DNA from: Diphasiastrum complanatum | Lineage: Eukaryota > Streptophyta > Lycopodiopsida > Lycopodiales > Lycopodiaceae | Assembly: GCA_029204225.1 (NCBI GenBank) | Contig: CM055096.1 | Location: 47,751,079-47,815,078 of the forward strand | DNA: 64,000 nucleotides | Reading direction: 5' to 3' | In this document: positions 12,061 through 24,389 of the stretch, piece after piece | Layout: the number at the start of each line of letters is the position of its first letter | Numbering within the stretch: the first letter of the stretch is position 1 | Made by a program: the position numbers and the translations under genes | Notes under the pieces: generated by a model | The model's database searches: none | What the model saw: only the letters and a program-made list of their open reading frames with translations | What the model was told of the DNA's origin: nothing

Positions 12061-12880
12061 GTACACCCGAAAGGTAAAAAACTTAATTGGAAAATTGGTG
12101 AGTGTTTATCCTGTTGCATTGCAGATAGAATGGTACCTTGCAGGGCTGCCAAGTAAGATTGACATGTAGGACTGACAAGGACCCATGAATACCATGGATG
12201 AAGTTATTGCAACAGTAGAGAACTATGAAACGTCAAAGATTGCTCTGAAGCGACGTTCCAACAAGAAGACAAAGTAGAAGTCATTAGCTTTATCTGATGA
12301 TTCAAGCTCAAAAGACTCATCCGATGGGTTTAAGTCATCAAGTTCCACTGATGATTCCAATACGGAGAGCTCAAATTCTTCCAAAGATGATAAGAACCAC
12401 CGGAAGGAGAAAAAGACTAAAAAAAGCCTTCCAAGGAACCATCTCCAAAGACCGACAAGGTTTGGAAGAAGAACATTTCATATCTGTCAAAGCAAATGCA
12501 AGATTTAAAAGTACAGATATCCGAAATATTGGATAAGCGGTGAAAGGTACCTTCTTCTGATCCAAATATCTGGTGTACCAGATGTGGAGGTCCAGGTCAC
12601 TCTAACCATGAATGTAAAGTTAAACAAGTTTCATATGTTGAGAGTATAGACAGAGATTTTTTGTATGTGTATGATACAAATTCGGAGGAACATTGCCGTT
12701 ATGTTCAAGGATCATTTGCACCAGCATTGCAGCCCAAACCAAAATTTGAACCAAAGCGCTTTGTACCGGCTCAGATATGAGCTCAAATTAGAACCAGTCA
12801 ATTTACCGTCAAAAAAACCTGGCGGGCAACTGTTATAATTGTGCAAGTTTAAATGAACAATTCTTGAAACATTGTCCATA
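12061..12880 (+). pseudogene. gypsy gag remnant (plus strand) with zinc knuckles
   Basis: Pieces of a gag ORF in shifting frames: WYLAGLPSKID near 12130, then a Ser/Asp-rich and Lys-rich linker (SDDSSSKDSSD near 12300), then a canonical CCHC knuckle (CTRCGGPGHSNHEC, about 12577-12618) and a second cysteine cluster near 12838-12880. Stops interrupt every frame. It meets the Gyp2 gag tail-to-tail near 12885. No LTR or pol of this element is identifiable. Confidence 0.75.
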
Positions 12881-12889
12881 ACCGCATTT

Positions 12890-14175
12890 TCAGAAGAAGG
12901 ATGTATATTGTCCCTTGTAGGGACATTCTGCAATTCTGTGTCCTTCGCCGCATCCGTAGTAGTCGTAATTTCTTCCGCCTTGACGTTGAGTTTGAGCTGC
13001 ATAGGACGCAACATATTCATTTATGGTAGGATCCATAAATGGTTCATCTGGTCCGTACCACTGCTGCTGCTCAGGTTGAGGTGGCATTTGCATCTCTGGT
13101 TCTGCTGCTGTCAGGTTTACATGGGCCACTTGTTGATTGGTTGGCCCTGGTGGAGCAGGTAAGGCCATACAGTGTGGTTGATTTGGTGCGCCATACCTTG
13201 GTGCCACGTTGGGTGCCCCTTGATGGTAAGGATAGGAAGTATGATAAGGACTTCTCTTCTGTTGAACAATCTGGGGGTTGAACGGGAAAAATTCCATATC
13301 GTGCGATGTTGCATTGCATAGATGGCAGAATCTATGTGTCAGTCTCAGATTTTTTTTTGCTTTAGGACTGGACATTTTTTCGTCCTGGATATTGCAGCGT
13401 TCCGGTTGATGTGGCGTTACAACTACAGCTCCCTGTAAGGCCTTCAGTTTCTGGTCAAACTACGCCATAAGTTGTTCCATCTGGTGTTTGTGTAATTTTG
13501 TCATTTGCTCCAACAACAATTCGGTGGATAGAGCAGATGCGTTTGATGATGATGATGCGATCGAGGGAGTAGGAGTGTGGGTAGATGGATATTCGTCGTC
13601 AGATCCCTCATTCTCTTCCCTTATGGCATCTTCCATAGCTTCTTGCAGAGTAGCATACTGCTCCCGTCGTTTCAGTTCTCTTCGATGCTTCGTGGTAGTC
13701 CGACTAGGAATCACATGATCACCACGTGATCGGGAGTTAGGGCTGCACTGCACTCAGATCATAAGTGTTTGATATGCTCAATATAGTCCCTGACCCTTTC
13801 TTGTTTTCCCATCTTGACTTTGCTCAGCAGGATAGATGGGTCTTCCAGGAACTTTTTTGGTTTAAAGCGCATAATGAGAGCCACCTTAACCGCTTCCCAG
13901 GTGGATTTTTCTTCCTCTGACAGGTTGAAAAACCAATCCTGAGCCACTGCCAATAAGGACATGGGAAACAACATCAGCTTCTCTGCAGGTGTTCGTTCAT
14001 TGTAGATTTCACAAGCTTGCTCATAGATCTGGAGGAATCGGATGGGATCTGATGATCCGTTGTATTTTGGTATTTCCATCTGTGGTGCTCTCCGGATTGC
14101 TTGCAAGGGAGTGACAAGTACGGGTTGGCCCATTGGATCTATTGGTGATGGTTCTGGTTCTGTCTCTTGTCGCAC
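12890..14175 (-). pseudogene. Gyp2 gypsy gag, frameshifted
   Basis: Bases 14175-13759 encode the capsid region (IPKYNGSSDPIRFLQIYEQA, then VRDYIEHIKHL). The next part of capsid appears deleted. Bases 13753-13460 contain DAIREENEGSDDE and a Ser-rich linker, and 13375-12890 contain a proline/glutamine-rich segment with two degenerate zinc knuckles (CHLCNATSHDMEFF; YYGCGEGHRIAEC, in which Cys has become Tyr). The order and the AIREE-EGSD motif match the Gyp3 gag, so they are relatives of the Athila-like type. No protease or RT follows. Confidence 0.88.
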
Positions 14176-14221
14176 AACTGGTAATCTGGGAAGGTGTGGT
14201 GCTTGATTTGCTATCCTTCAT

Positions 14222-15546
14222 GTTATTGATCGTCCCGATCTCAGATTCATCCGATGGTGGGTTCCAAAGTGATTGGATCTTGCTTATATAGTAGGATGCA
14301 ATCTGGATCTCTTAAGAATCTAATCAATCTGATCAGTCGGAAGTGAATTTTAGGCCCTTTACGGTGGTTTTTCCTTGATAACTTTTTACTCCTTGCACTG
14401 ATTGACATGAGATTTTGACAGTAGCTAGATCTGATGCAGATCTTTCCACTAATCTACTCTGCGAGAGTTCTTTTATGCGAGGATTGGCTGTGTGAGGGTT
14501 CTTTAGCTATTTTTATAGGTAAAAAACCTGATATCTTTCATATCTCTGAGAAGTAACTCTTGCAAGGTTCATAGTAGCTGGGTCTAGGTCAGATCTCACT
14601 ATAGAAATCTCTGCAAGAGTTAACTCTCGCAAAAAGTGAAAATTTCACTGTCTACAAGGATTCAAAACCATTTTTTTGGCTTGATCTTCACCAGATCTTC
14701 ACACTAACTCTCGCAGGCTTCATCACTGATGTAAATTGACATTCTGAATCGATTGAGAGAGTCTGCGAGAGTTCTTACTAGAAGGATTTGCTAGATCTTC
14801 ACTTTTTAGTGTTTTTTTGCACTTAAATTCAATTTTCTACTCACTGGAATCAAACTAACTCTTGCAAGCTCTTATGTTACCTGGTCTCACTGAGATGGAA
14901 CTTCAAAATCCTCTGCGAGAGTTCTTGACCACTAGAGCTGAAAATTTTGTTGTCTGCGAGGGTTCAATGGTACTTTCGCGTCTTTTTTTCACTGGGAACT
15001 CTCGCATAGGCACTTAGACATCAAACTAACTCTCGCAAGCTTCTCTGTGTCCTGGTCTCACTGAGATGGAACTTTAGAGAGCTCTGCAAGAGTTCTTATG
15101 AAGATTTAAATTCTTTTGGATTTTTTCAAAGATTTTTTGAAATTTTTTTAAGATTTTTCTCTGCTGTTCACAATCTGCTTGGAACTAACTCTCGCAGGCT
15201 TCTATGCAGGTCTGGGACAGTACCCTGGACCTGTTGTCAGTCATGCAAGGGTTAATTCTCACTGAACTTGGAAATATAAAAATCTGATGAGATTTTGGGC
15301 TCTTTTTCCCTCCAAAATACAGATTGGTGTGTTTTTTGGGTTTTTTGACTGGTTGGTTTGGGTTTCAAGCTCTTAGAGGCTGTTCAAGGCCTCCTCTACC
15401 CTCTCACACCTCCTCCGCTAGCTGTGAACACTCCAAACACAAAAAAAATACAGAAAATTAACTCTAAGCTCCCAAAAATCTACCTAAAACTACTCTAAAA
15501 AGCAAGAAAATAGCTAAAATGTAGCTAAACTAGTAGTGGAAACCTA
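14222..15546 (-). mobile_element. Gyp2 untranslated leader with inverted-repeat array
   Basis: The stretch between the primer site and gag. It contains repeated AACTCTYGCA(A/G) and CTCTGC(A/G)AGAGTT motifs facing each other. The clearest pair is AACTCTCGCAG at 14706-14716 with CTGCGAGAGTT at 14763-14773, exact over 11 bp. Other pairs are near 14555/14609, 14857/14913, 15030/15088 and 15188/15250. No coding potential is seen. Confidence 0.82.
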
Positions 15547-15564
15547 TCCCTGGCAACGGCGCCA
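15547..15564 (-). promoter_or_regulatory. Gyp2 primer-binding site (tRNA-Asp type)
   Basis: The minus strand reads TGGCGCCGTTGCCAGGGA, one mismatch from the tRNA-Asp 3' end complement, one base after the LTR. Confidence 0.9.
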
Positions 15565-15565
15565 C

Positions 15566-16383
15566 TTTAGGGTCGAAGATCTCGCGTAGTATAGCCCTTC
15601 CACCGGTCAACAAGGGTTAGATGACTGGATAGGTACCTAACTATGCATAGATGCTATTTTTAGTTACTTTCCTACTTTCTCCCTTAACTCTACTCACCAC
15701 TAACACTACTCTCCCTTAGCTCTACTCTTCTACACTAACATTCATCATGGTTGTAGGTGAAAGGAAGGGGATGATTAGATAAGATGGAGGGAAAGAAGAT
15801 AGAAGAGAGAGATAGAGGGAGGGTGGAGGTTAGCTCAAATGCACATTGTACTTGCTAAAGGAAAAACATAAACTATTGAAACCAAAAAGCATGAACTTGA
15901 AAGCAATAGAAAACAACAAGAGCAATAGCAAGCATTGAATTACAAATGAGGATGCTTCTCTTCCAAAATTGGTAGAGTTTCCTCCTTCTCATTAAGCATG
16001 AAAATAGTGTACAAATGGTGCCTTTTTATAAAATGGGGAAGGCCCTTGCCCCTCAATCATATTGGCTAGTATTCACAATGATCCTATCCATTCATCTTGG
16101 ACCCAACTTGATCCAAGGGTCCACAAAAAGTACATTTGTAATCACAAGATTCATGTGAGTCCCAATTTGGACCCAACTCTAAAAAATAATCTCTAAGTTT
16201 AAAAATGACTTTGGGCCTCTAGTTTTATTTTAATTCCAAGGCCCAAGTCAAGTTTATTTTATTTACAACTTTACTTGCATGCTCATTGGGCCATGGGCTT
16301 ACGCGTGCATGATGCCATGCCCTCACAACACATTTTATTGAATGATTTTATTTATTTACACTTTGTTGGAAATACCCCCAACA
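15566..16383 (-). mobile_element. Gyp2 5' LTR
   Basis: 818 bp, from TGTTGGGGGTATTTCC (16383) to CCCTAAAG (15566). A second LTR of the same family, 817 bp, lies at 51850-52666, and the comparison fixes both ends. The sister copy ends CCCTACA, so the end here is mutated. Confidence 0.9.
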
Positions 16384-17980
16384 ATGAGGGTTTTCCAGGC
16401 CCCCAGAGGCACGGCTACAGGGAGGTGTAATTGTAATCTCAGTCCTATTGGTCTTGAGGCCTAGACTTCTCATCCTCTAGATCGTCCACCCCTCTATGCG
16501 GAGGGGAGTTGCTCAGTGCACTCCATCCTAGGTCTTTAGAGGCACCTACTGTTGTCAAGATGAGGTCATATCTATAACTCAGAGTATGATTTCGGGTGGT
16601 ATTGCCTATGCCAGTGTCTTTGGTACTTCACAATGCTTGAGATCCACTGCTAGAGGTCACACGGGTGTAATAACTTACAAATACTATAGGGATATCTGTA
16701 TGGGTACTCAGTTAGCAATCATGGGTCAAATGAAATGAAGTTATCGTCTATTGCTCAGTGATTTACTTGGAATGCATTGCTAGAGTATTCAATCGATCAG
16801 GGTGAAATAAACAAACAGTCATTAAACAATTGTACTATAATATCATGGTTAGGTTCGTGCAATGTGAGGGTGCCAGCTATACACGCCGCCTTGTTTGATA
16901 GGCGGAGGTATTTTGCCAAACGTCATGTCTAGATATTTCGCTAAGCAGTTCCAACGATGGAGGTGACTGTGACGACCCCTAACCGAGGTGGTGTATTTCA
17001 TCCACGTACGGTGACGACCCACTCTTCTGTTTCAAAGAGGTCGAGCTTACGACTCAAGTACACAAAACATCTCAGTTCTAAATACAATGTCAAATGGGAT
17101 TTTGCAACCTAAGCATCATACACATATAGCTTTCAACCTTCAGTAGTTACGAACGTAATGTGAAAAGCCACCATTAGCATACTAGCGAACATGATCATCA
17201 TTAGACAACCCTCATATCATAGAGAATTTGAAATCAAGCCAAGTTCGAGTTATACTATACTAGTAATGTGAGCACCATGTAACACATAAAATCAAGTCTT
17301 ACAACCCAGCAATAATAGATGAATTGACTAGTAAAACCAAATTTCAAGAATACAAGAATATTACCTTCCATGAAGAAGAACCGGTTCACCTTCAAGAGAA
17401 CCGTCGAGTCATGAGTGTATGAGCTCCTTTGAGGCTTGGGTTGGCATTCCTCAACTTGGGGGGGGGGGTTTCCTTATGAGCGGTGTAAAAGCTTGGAAAC
17501 AAAGACCCAGCTGGCCTTCTTAAAGTGTTAGCTAGACATTCTGGAATGAGGTCACGTTGTTCGAAAGTGGGAGTTTCGTGGCCCGCCTCTCACCATAGGG
17601 TGGAAATATAAGTGACAATCAAGTATCCGATCTGCCCCCTGCTGACCCGACTGGCTCGTTTGATCACAGCTCTTGAGTGAGGCTTCCCCAGTATAATTCA
17701 GATGCTATGCAGCCAATTGAAAGCAAATATGAGTCACCCAAGGAACAGAACTCTCTGGAATGAAGTTCCGTTAACAGTAGCCTAGATACACGAGATCATC
17801 AACATTCAATGCATCATCGAGATGAAGGTAAGTTGCTTCATCACAACGCCGCTCTGGAGTGAGGCTTCAACATCAGTAGCCAGATACTCTAATGATGATG
17901 ATCATGAGGCGGCGGGTGTTTAAAAAAAACAACAGCTTGAGATCAGAAGGGAGACATGATGGTGTTCCCAGAGGACAGAA
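16384..17980. other. unclassified repeat-like DNA
   Basis: No ORF of note. It contains phrases such as gtgacgacccctaaccgag near 16973 and a run of G at about 17459-17468. It may be old gypsy LTR sequence, but I cannot set its boundaries. Confidence 0.4.
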
Positions 17981-18059
17981 ATTATGCTAGCTTCAAATGT
18001 AGACAATGGGATATACTCTGCTTCATCAAATTTGCATGGAACTTCAGCCAATACGCCTA

Positions 18060-18980
18060 GACAGCAGTAGCCTCAGAATTGTCTGGGATGATTTTTTAGC
18101 AGGTGTGGCCAATGAAGTTGTGTATTCTGGAGCCACGTACTGATTCGAATATGTGCTCTTGTGGATAGAACATCAACGACGGTGCTCTGGCCACTCTCCG
18201 TGTTGCCTATGTTACTAGACCAGAAAAAGCTCCGACTTCTTTGACAACTTTTTTCATCAACCGAAATGTCCGACTTCTTCCACCAACCGAAGTCTCCAGC
18301 TTCTTCCATCAACCGAAGTGTCCGGAGTCTTCGAAGTCCCTGACTTCTTCAACAACTTCATTCATCAACCAAAGTGTGACTTTTTCCATCGTCCAAAGTC
18401 TCCAACTTCTTCGACAACTTCATTCATCAACCAAAGTGTCCGACTTCTTCAACAACTTCAGGAATGTCACTATTTTCTTACAGTAACTTCTTTTTAAGGA
18501 AGTAAACCTTTTGTCAACTTTTTCGCCTGACCATGTAGTTAATGTACAGCTGTCATTCTGTCATCGTAGTTCGACCACTCCTTGAGTGCGACAAAGTGCT
18601 TATATAACAAACATTTATTGTAATTAGATACATAGATCCGATGTATAAATACACCTTCATCACACACTCTACATGATGCTCCATCCATGAGACGAATGAA
18701 TTTGAGTCTCCTAGTTACATCGTCATTCTGGTTGTAATTTATTGTTGTGCTTTAGTGTAATATAGTAGCAACACACTTTTCTATCTGTGTATAACGTAGA
18801 CGAATGCTTATTGTGATTTGAATGCACTTTGCTCCTGTTTGATCATGCTCGTTTACTCACTCCGATTAGAACACGGACGTCTACGACTCCTCAGTTTTTG
18901 ATTAGACGATATTGGCTGTCTTTGACGCCTGAGGAACTTGCGATTTTCATCACACAATCAATCTAAGTTTTTTAGAACTG
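18060..18980 (+). mobile_element. probable LTR-like sequence with TATA box and upstream repeats
   Basis: An array of short CTTC/CAAC repeats (18233-18470) precedes a TATA-like TATAAAT (18644-18650), then T-rich DNA. This resembles the promoter half of a retrotransposon LTR. Similar repeats occur in opposite orientation at 56330-56560, just inside the start of the Cop9 LTR. The ends are not defined. Confidence 0.4.
18233..18470 (+). repeat. short tandem repeats (CCGACTTCTTCAACAACTTC type)
   Basis: Five to six imperfect units of roughly 40 bp built from gacttcttc, acaacttc, attcatcaacc and aagtgtcc. The reading frames across it are Ser/Thr-rich artefacts of the repeat. Confidence 0.8.
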
Positions 18981-19199
18981 AACCTCTTATTGGATTTTAT
19001 TTCCAGTAATACCTCACACCATTTCTAATTTCTTCGGTGGACTGTACTCATCCATTGTTTTTTAGTATGAATGGTTTTCTTAAGATCTTTTTGGGCAGAG
19101 CGATTGATCTGCGATTATAATTTAGCATTTATATTTTTTCAGATTGTTCTTGCACATAGCAGCCCATAATAACGAGAGAGTCGTTCTGCAAGTATTTCT

Positions 19200-21640
19200 T
19201 TCTCTCTTCTCTGTTCATGTTCTATCGCCCTATCACTCAACAACACTCTTCATCAAGTCATATTGTGGGACTTGCAAGTACAAACATTGTTGATGCATTG
19301 TTCGTGGATTCTCAAAGTATTCCTAAAGGTTCAGTTGCAACACCACCACAACTGGATACTACTCCAGCACCTCCTCGTTCACTGACGAGACTCACAATAT
19401 AGATAGAGCAGCTGGCAAACATTGCAGACCAGCCAAAAGATTTGACAAAGTCCACAACAGCAAAGGTGTAGCCCCTACAACAAGCACAAATTTTATTTTA
19501 TTTTATTTTTTTTTTGGGGGGGGAGAGGCCAGACAAACCTAAAGAGATGACAACCGAAGCAACAAGAGCAAGCCAATCATGTCCATGTTATTACGGACGA
19601 TTCATTGTATTTTGATGTTGAAAACCCAATACACATAGAGGATGACACCGACAAGGGGAAGGCAGAGCAGCTTGGGGAAAGTCAGTTCTTACCAGATACC
19701 ATTGCCACCTCCACCCAACTTGTCGATCCATCCATCATTCTTGCTTCTACTACCACTGTTTCATTCCCTCCATAATTACCACTACCACCCCCACCCTCTC
19801 AAACACTCTTCTTTGTATTAACGCTACCCAGCCACACTACTGAAAAATACCCCATCCTTATCAACCTCGAAGAACTTTCAGATGCGGCCAAACATTCCAT
19901 ACTAGGCCTATCCAAGACCAGCTACCATCTATACTGATTGGTGAGCTAGCAGAAAGAACTGGAAAGCAAAATCAAGAAGCAGGAACAAGTCATAGCATAG
20001 CAACATAGGCAAATTAAATAAGAAACCAGACGAGGCTGAGGAGAAGAGAATATCAGTTATGGAGTTGCGAGCGACCATGGGCAACCAAGCTCAAGAGCTA
20101 AACGAAGTTCAAAATCAACTTAAACAACAAATGAACTCAAGACAGATCGTCTGGTGTGATGATAGTTTACAACCCTCTTGTGAAGCCGGAAGACATTTAA
20201 GTGCAATTCCCTCAAGCCCCAACAATAAAGATGGAAAAGCACGTGAGGTTGATTCAAGAGAGGGAGGCCGACAAGATTACAAAGCCTGACAAGACGAGTT
20301 CGTAAAACAACTTAGCTCTCCTGATGCCGTGTATAATCTTGTCAAGAATCCTATCTTTGGTCAACCCACCAAGTTCATGCCATCCTCACCTAATCACAAA
20401 CCACCCGGACATAGTTGAAACCCAAGATGACACTGAAGAGATTGGTGACTCCCAAGATGTGCTGCCAACCACTCGAAATTTCTCGCCACCACCTGTAGGT
20501 TTTGACACTGGTGAAGCAGGGCCCTCAATAAGTGAAAGGGCCAGAAAAGACGACAAAGGCACCAAGTCATTGGATGAGTATCTGGCAGGGCCTCCACGAA
20601 AGCTAGGGGGCAACACAACCGATCGAGCCAAAACCCAGGATGGCCGGCACTCAAGAGTCCGAGAAATTCGTAAGGAAATACCCCCGAACCATGAGAGGTG
20701 GTAAAGATGACCTAGATCAAAGTCAATATCCTATGAGGTCTATTATTGCAGCCCTGCAGCCACAACCAGAATGGAGAAATAAGGTCTTGAAGGACAATAG
20801 GAGGTTGTAGAAATATTTAAGGGTGCCCTCTTGGAAAAGGGTTGATCCCTTTTATATGCCTATAAAAAGAAGAGATCCATGGCCTGCAGAACGACCAAGG
20901 AACGAGGCTATTACTTGGCCAATAATTCCAGGAATTACAAAAATCTCATTATATGATGAGATCAGGTTGCAGCTACTAGACTTTGGCCACAAGCATAAGT
21001 CTAGTGCTGACAAGTATGTACAAGAAGCTGCAAATTATTGTTGATCCTTGGCATTTCTCATGAATCAAGACATGGCTTTGCATTAAGAATAATGATGGCC
21101 CGCCGACTCTACTATCGGGCCTTCATGTCCTCACGGTATGTCTTAATGATTGAAGAATGACAGGAATTCAAATTCGTACAAGCGATTCGAAAATATTTGG
21201 GGCCACTCCAACTTGGCAACAGATTGCAGTTCCAGATATTCGAAGCCTTGGGAAAAGAAATGAATGCGAGAAAAATGACAATGAAGCGCCAAGACGAGCA
21301 GGATACACAAGAGGTTCTCAAGCGTGCTGGAATGTAAGAGGCCATTGAGAGATCTCAATTTTGTGAAACAATTTTTGCGGCGAATAAGCACTTGGTTTAA
21401 CACAAGCGAACGTGAATCTAGGCTTTTCCAAGTGCCAGGCAAAGATGCCAATGCGGAAACAAAGCAATGTCATTCAAAATGTGTTGTAGTGGGTCCTGCA
21501 ACAGATTAGGAGAGGATGTTGTTGGCTAATTCTGAGGAATCCCCAAGATGTTGGGCTAAAGCTATTCCAAGAGAACCTCTCACCTTGACCGAGGAGGTCT
21601 CCGAGAAAAAAGAGGAGGATGAAGAATGAGAGCTGAGAAA
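19200..21640 (+). other. unrecognised degenerate coding-like region
   Basis: Several plus-strand open stretches (19217-19402, 20059-20289, 20324-20704, 20823-21044) share a polar, proline- and charge-rich composition, for example DVENPIHIEDDTDKGKAEQ near 19620 and a coiled-coil-like QELNEVQNQLKQQMN at about 20092. It ends before an LTR-like segment with a poly(A) signal. A degenerate retroelement gag-like gene is possible. I recognise no domain. Confidence 0.35.
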
Positions 21641-21649
21641 TACTAGCTA

Positions 21650-22400
21650 GACAACAGTTAGAAATTATGTGAGTCTCATGGTGATCCCAAGTGATGGAAT
21701 GACCATGTAGCTAGTACTTCTAAGCATTTGTAATAAATGTCGTAGACCCCTCTTAAATAAAGTAGAGTGAGCCACCTTTTGATGGTGACCTCAAGTGGAG
21801 GATTCCACTTGTAATATTTGTGAAATTGTGGAATTTCCACTTGAGCTCCACCTAGGCAACTCATTTGCTTATTTAAGAGCCCCCCCTCTCTTGTGAGGGA
21901 GCTTTTACTTGTATTGTCTCTACTTTTGTATTGAATAAAGAAGATCCTCCACGAGTTTTGGCATTCATAGAGCTCCTTGATCATGATGGCTTTCTTGAGT
22001 AATTTCTTTATGATCATGCCCTTCCATTCTTGCATGTGTGGTTGCGGAATTAGATTAGTTTCTTGGTTTTCTTAATTATGTATTTTGGAGTAGAGTGGAT
22101 TAGCTTTCTTGTTTGTGTTTTAGAGTAGAATCAAGCTTTCAAGTAAAACTAAATAGGCTGAAATTGTGGCATAGATCTTGCATATTCATTTACATTTCAC
22201 TCCTTGATGTTCTTGGGAAGTTCAAGAATCAAGAGATGAGTGTTTTCTGATTCTTGCACTTGAAATGCTTGCTAATTAGTTTCGTGTTTTCTTATTTCTG
22301 TTTTTGTTGTTGCATGTAGATTAATTGTTGTTCCAAGATCTATTTCCAATTCGTCTTTACAACAAGTAGAAGTAGGCATTCTGATAGGTGTTCAACTTAG
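21650..22400 (+). mobile_element. probable LTR with hairpin, TATA-like and poly(A) signals
   Basis: This holds a TATTTAAG element (about 21872), a C-run, then TTGTATTGAATAAAG (about 21931), the layout of an LTR promoter, R region and poly(A) signal. Boundaries are unknown because no partner LTR was found. Confidence 0.4.
21790..21845. repeat. inverted repeat in the LTR-like sequence
   Basis: CTCAAGTGGA (21790-21799) and TCCACTTGAG (21836-21845) are exact reverse complements. A smaller TTCCAC/GTGGAA pair nests inside. Confidence 0.8.
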
Positions 22401-22747
22401 CTGCATTCTGATCCTTGTTGAGCATTGTGGCTTGTATGTTTCAAGTAATGTGAGTACGTTTTCAAGAGTGAATGAGATTCGTGTATCCTCTGACAGGTAG
22501 GATAAAAAACAATATACTATAACAACCAATCTTGTTGCATGGCTGAATGTTAAACTAAGACTCTGATTGCCAAGAACGACCTGTAAGAGTCTGGTAACAG
22601 ACAAGAAGAAAATCAAAGAACAAGCAACCATGCCAAATTGTAATGAATCGATCTGAAAAATCCATATACTGATAGGAAGTGTCAGTAAATCAATGACTTA
22701 GATAATACCCAGAATTGCACAAATAGACAGACAAAATGTAGTTGAGT

Positions 22748-22866
<119 letters not shown>

Positions 22867-22902
22867 CCACCAACTGGAGCCGCAGTTAGTGAATCCATCA
22901 AG

Positions 22903-22939
22903 GGGCAGCTAGCTCTCCCCAAGGGAAAGCTAACTGCCC
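22903..22939. repeat. imperfect inverted repeat, 12-nt arms
   Basis: GGGCAGCTAGCT (22903-22914) pairs with AGCTAACTGCCC (22928-22939) at 11 of 12 positions around a 13-nt loop, shortly after the (GA)n tract. Confidence 0.75.
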
Positions 22940-23076
22940 ACCATAAAATTATGCATATCTATAGGCAAGTGAAATAGTAGTCCAGGAAAAGTTTTGTGTG
23001 TAATCATATCGTTTATAATTAAGCACAATTTGTCTCTCATGAAGCTTTTCTTTTGAAAGGCATCACCTACCGTCTT

Positions 23077-23533
23077 TACTTATTCGAGCCTGGAAACAGA
23101 GCGTCTATTTGAATATCAACCGTTGTCAATGGTTAGATATCTACTGTTACAGCATTGAAAGGCCAAAAGACCTGTAAATAAAAGGCCAAAAGACCTGTCC
23201 TGTAGCAATATAAATACATGTGCACTGCACGTTGTAAGACACTCACTCAATTAGAGACACAACAGCGAGATAAGATAGTAAGAGATGTATATTGATGAAT
23301 CAGATTCAAAGTTATAAAAATTCGTTTTGATAAATAGTTTCTTATTGTTTAAATTGTTTTAAGTTGTCTCTTACTTCCACATATAATTTTCGCATACATA
23401 TTCAATTAGAACAAATATTGTTCTATTAGTACATAGATCAGATAAAATCGTGATTGAAGACACTGATATTAGTTTAATTTATTCAAACTTGCATCGCGTT
23501 CTCTGTGAAAGAATAATTACTATTTTTCCTACA
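23077..23533 (+). mobile_element. Cop3 5' LTR, missing its 5' half
   Basis: From 23077 the sequence aligns with the last ~437 bp of the complete Cop3 3' LTR. By hand I count roughly 30 differences, about 7%, mostly transitions, so the insertion is old. Upstream of 23077 the U3 repeats present in the 3' LTR are absent. The end ...CTACA at 23533 is followed by the primer site. Confidence 0.88.
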
Positions 23534-23534
23534 G

Positions 23535-23546
23535 TGGTATCAGAGC
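23535..23546 (+). promoter_or_regulatory. Cop3 primer-binding site (initiator tRNA-Met type)
   Basis: TGGTATCAGAGC, the standard copia primer-binding site, one base after the LTR end. Confidence 0.95.
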
Positions 23547-23648
23547 ATACGGAATTAAAGTTGATACAATGGTATCTTCGTATCCCTCTTAGCATTTTTC
23601 ATACATCCATTAGTAAGCCGCTATTTGGAGGTTATTCTAAATTAAAAG

Positions 23649-24389
23649 ATGTCGTCGATCACCAGTATTCAAGCTAAGATCACTACAATCTTGGACTCAG
23701 AAGGTTCAAAATTAAAGATTTCACTCCTGTTGAAGGGCAAATGTCTATGGCACTGGGTAGAACCAATTGAGGAGAAGCCAAAAGCTACTCCTGGCAAAGA
23801 ACTTCGAGAATGGAGTTTAAAAAATGACAAAGCTATAGCAATTATTGTGTCTTTAGTGCATGACAATATAATGCTAGATCTTACATCAATTTCAAATGCA
23901 AAGGATTTATGGGAAGAATTGCAAACCAAGAATGAGACTCGATCTCGTAATCAGATCATGTTCTTGGAAGACCAATTAACTTACCTACAGTGGGACGACA
24001 AAGACCTGAACACATTCGTGCAAAAGATTAAAGATCTGTTTATTGTCTTGCAGAATTTTGGTGCAAAAAATACAATATTCGTTGAGTATACGAATTGGGC
24101 TGAAAAGCAAACAGGCAATAAGCTGAAGCAAATTCACACAGATTATGGAGGTGAGTACATTTTCAACGAATTCAAAGCTTACTGTATTGATCGAGGTATT
24201 ATGCACACGAAGACTGCATCTTACACACCTCAGCATAATGGAATAGCTGAACGGAGGAATCGTACACTGATGGAAGCTGCAAGGTGTATGATGCCTCATG
24301 TGAAATCACCAAAACAAGTTGTGGGCAGAAGTAGTGGCTACATCAAATTATCTTCAAAATCGTATTCTGAAATCTCGAATACCAGATAA
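23649..24389 (+). pseudogene. Cop3 gag fused to integrase by internal deletion
   Basis: The first ~150 codons are copia gag of the UBN2/DUF4219 type (WHWVEPI block, then KDLWEELQTKNETRSRNQIM). Near codon 150 the frame passes directly into the integrase core (TDYGGEYIFNEFKAYC, then NGIAERRNRTLMEAARCMM). The zinc knuckle, protease and integrase N-terminus, about 1.2 kb in a normal element, are gone without loss of frame. A frameshift near 24310 ends the reading at 24389. The integrase keeps the D and E of its second and third catalytic positions but has lost the first. Confidence 0.9.

Noticed and set aside
18241-18486. Ser/Thr-rich 81-codon frame, and the similar minus-strand frame at 56274-56582
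   Set aside because: Both are translations of the same class of short tandem repeat in LTR-like DNA.
23649-24389. Gag-integrase fusion as a domesticated gene
   Set aside because: The fusion sits between LTRs of a decayed copia element, ends in a frameshift inside integrase and lacks the first catalytic Asp. Internal deletion is the simpler explanation.
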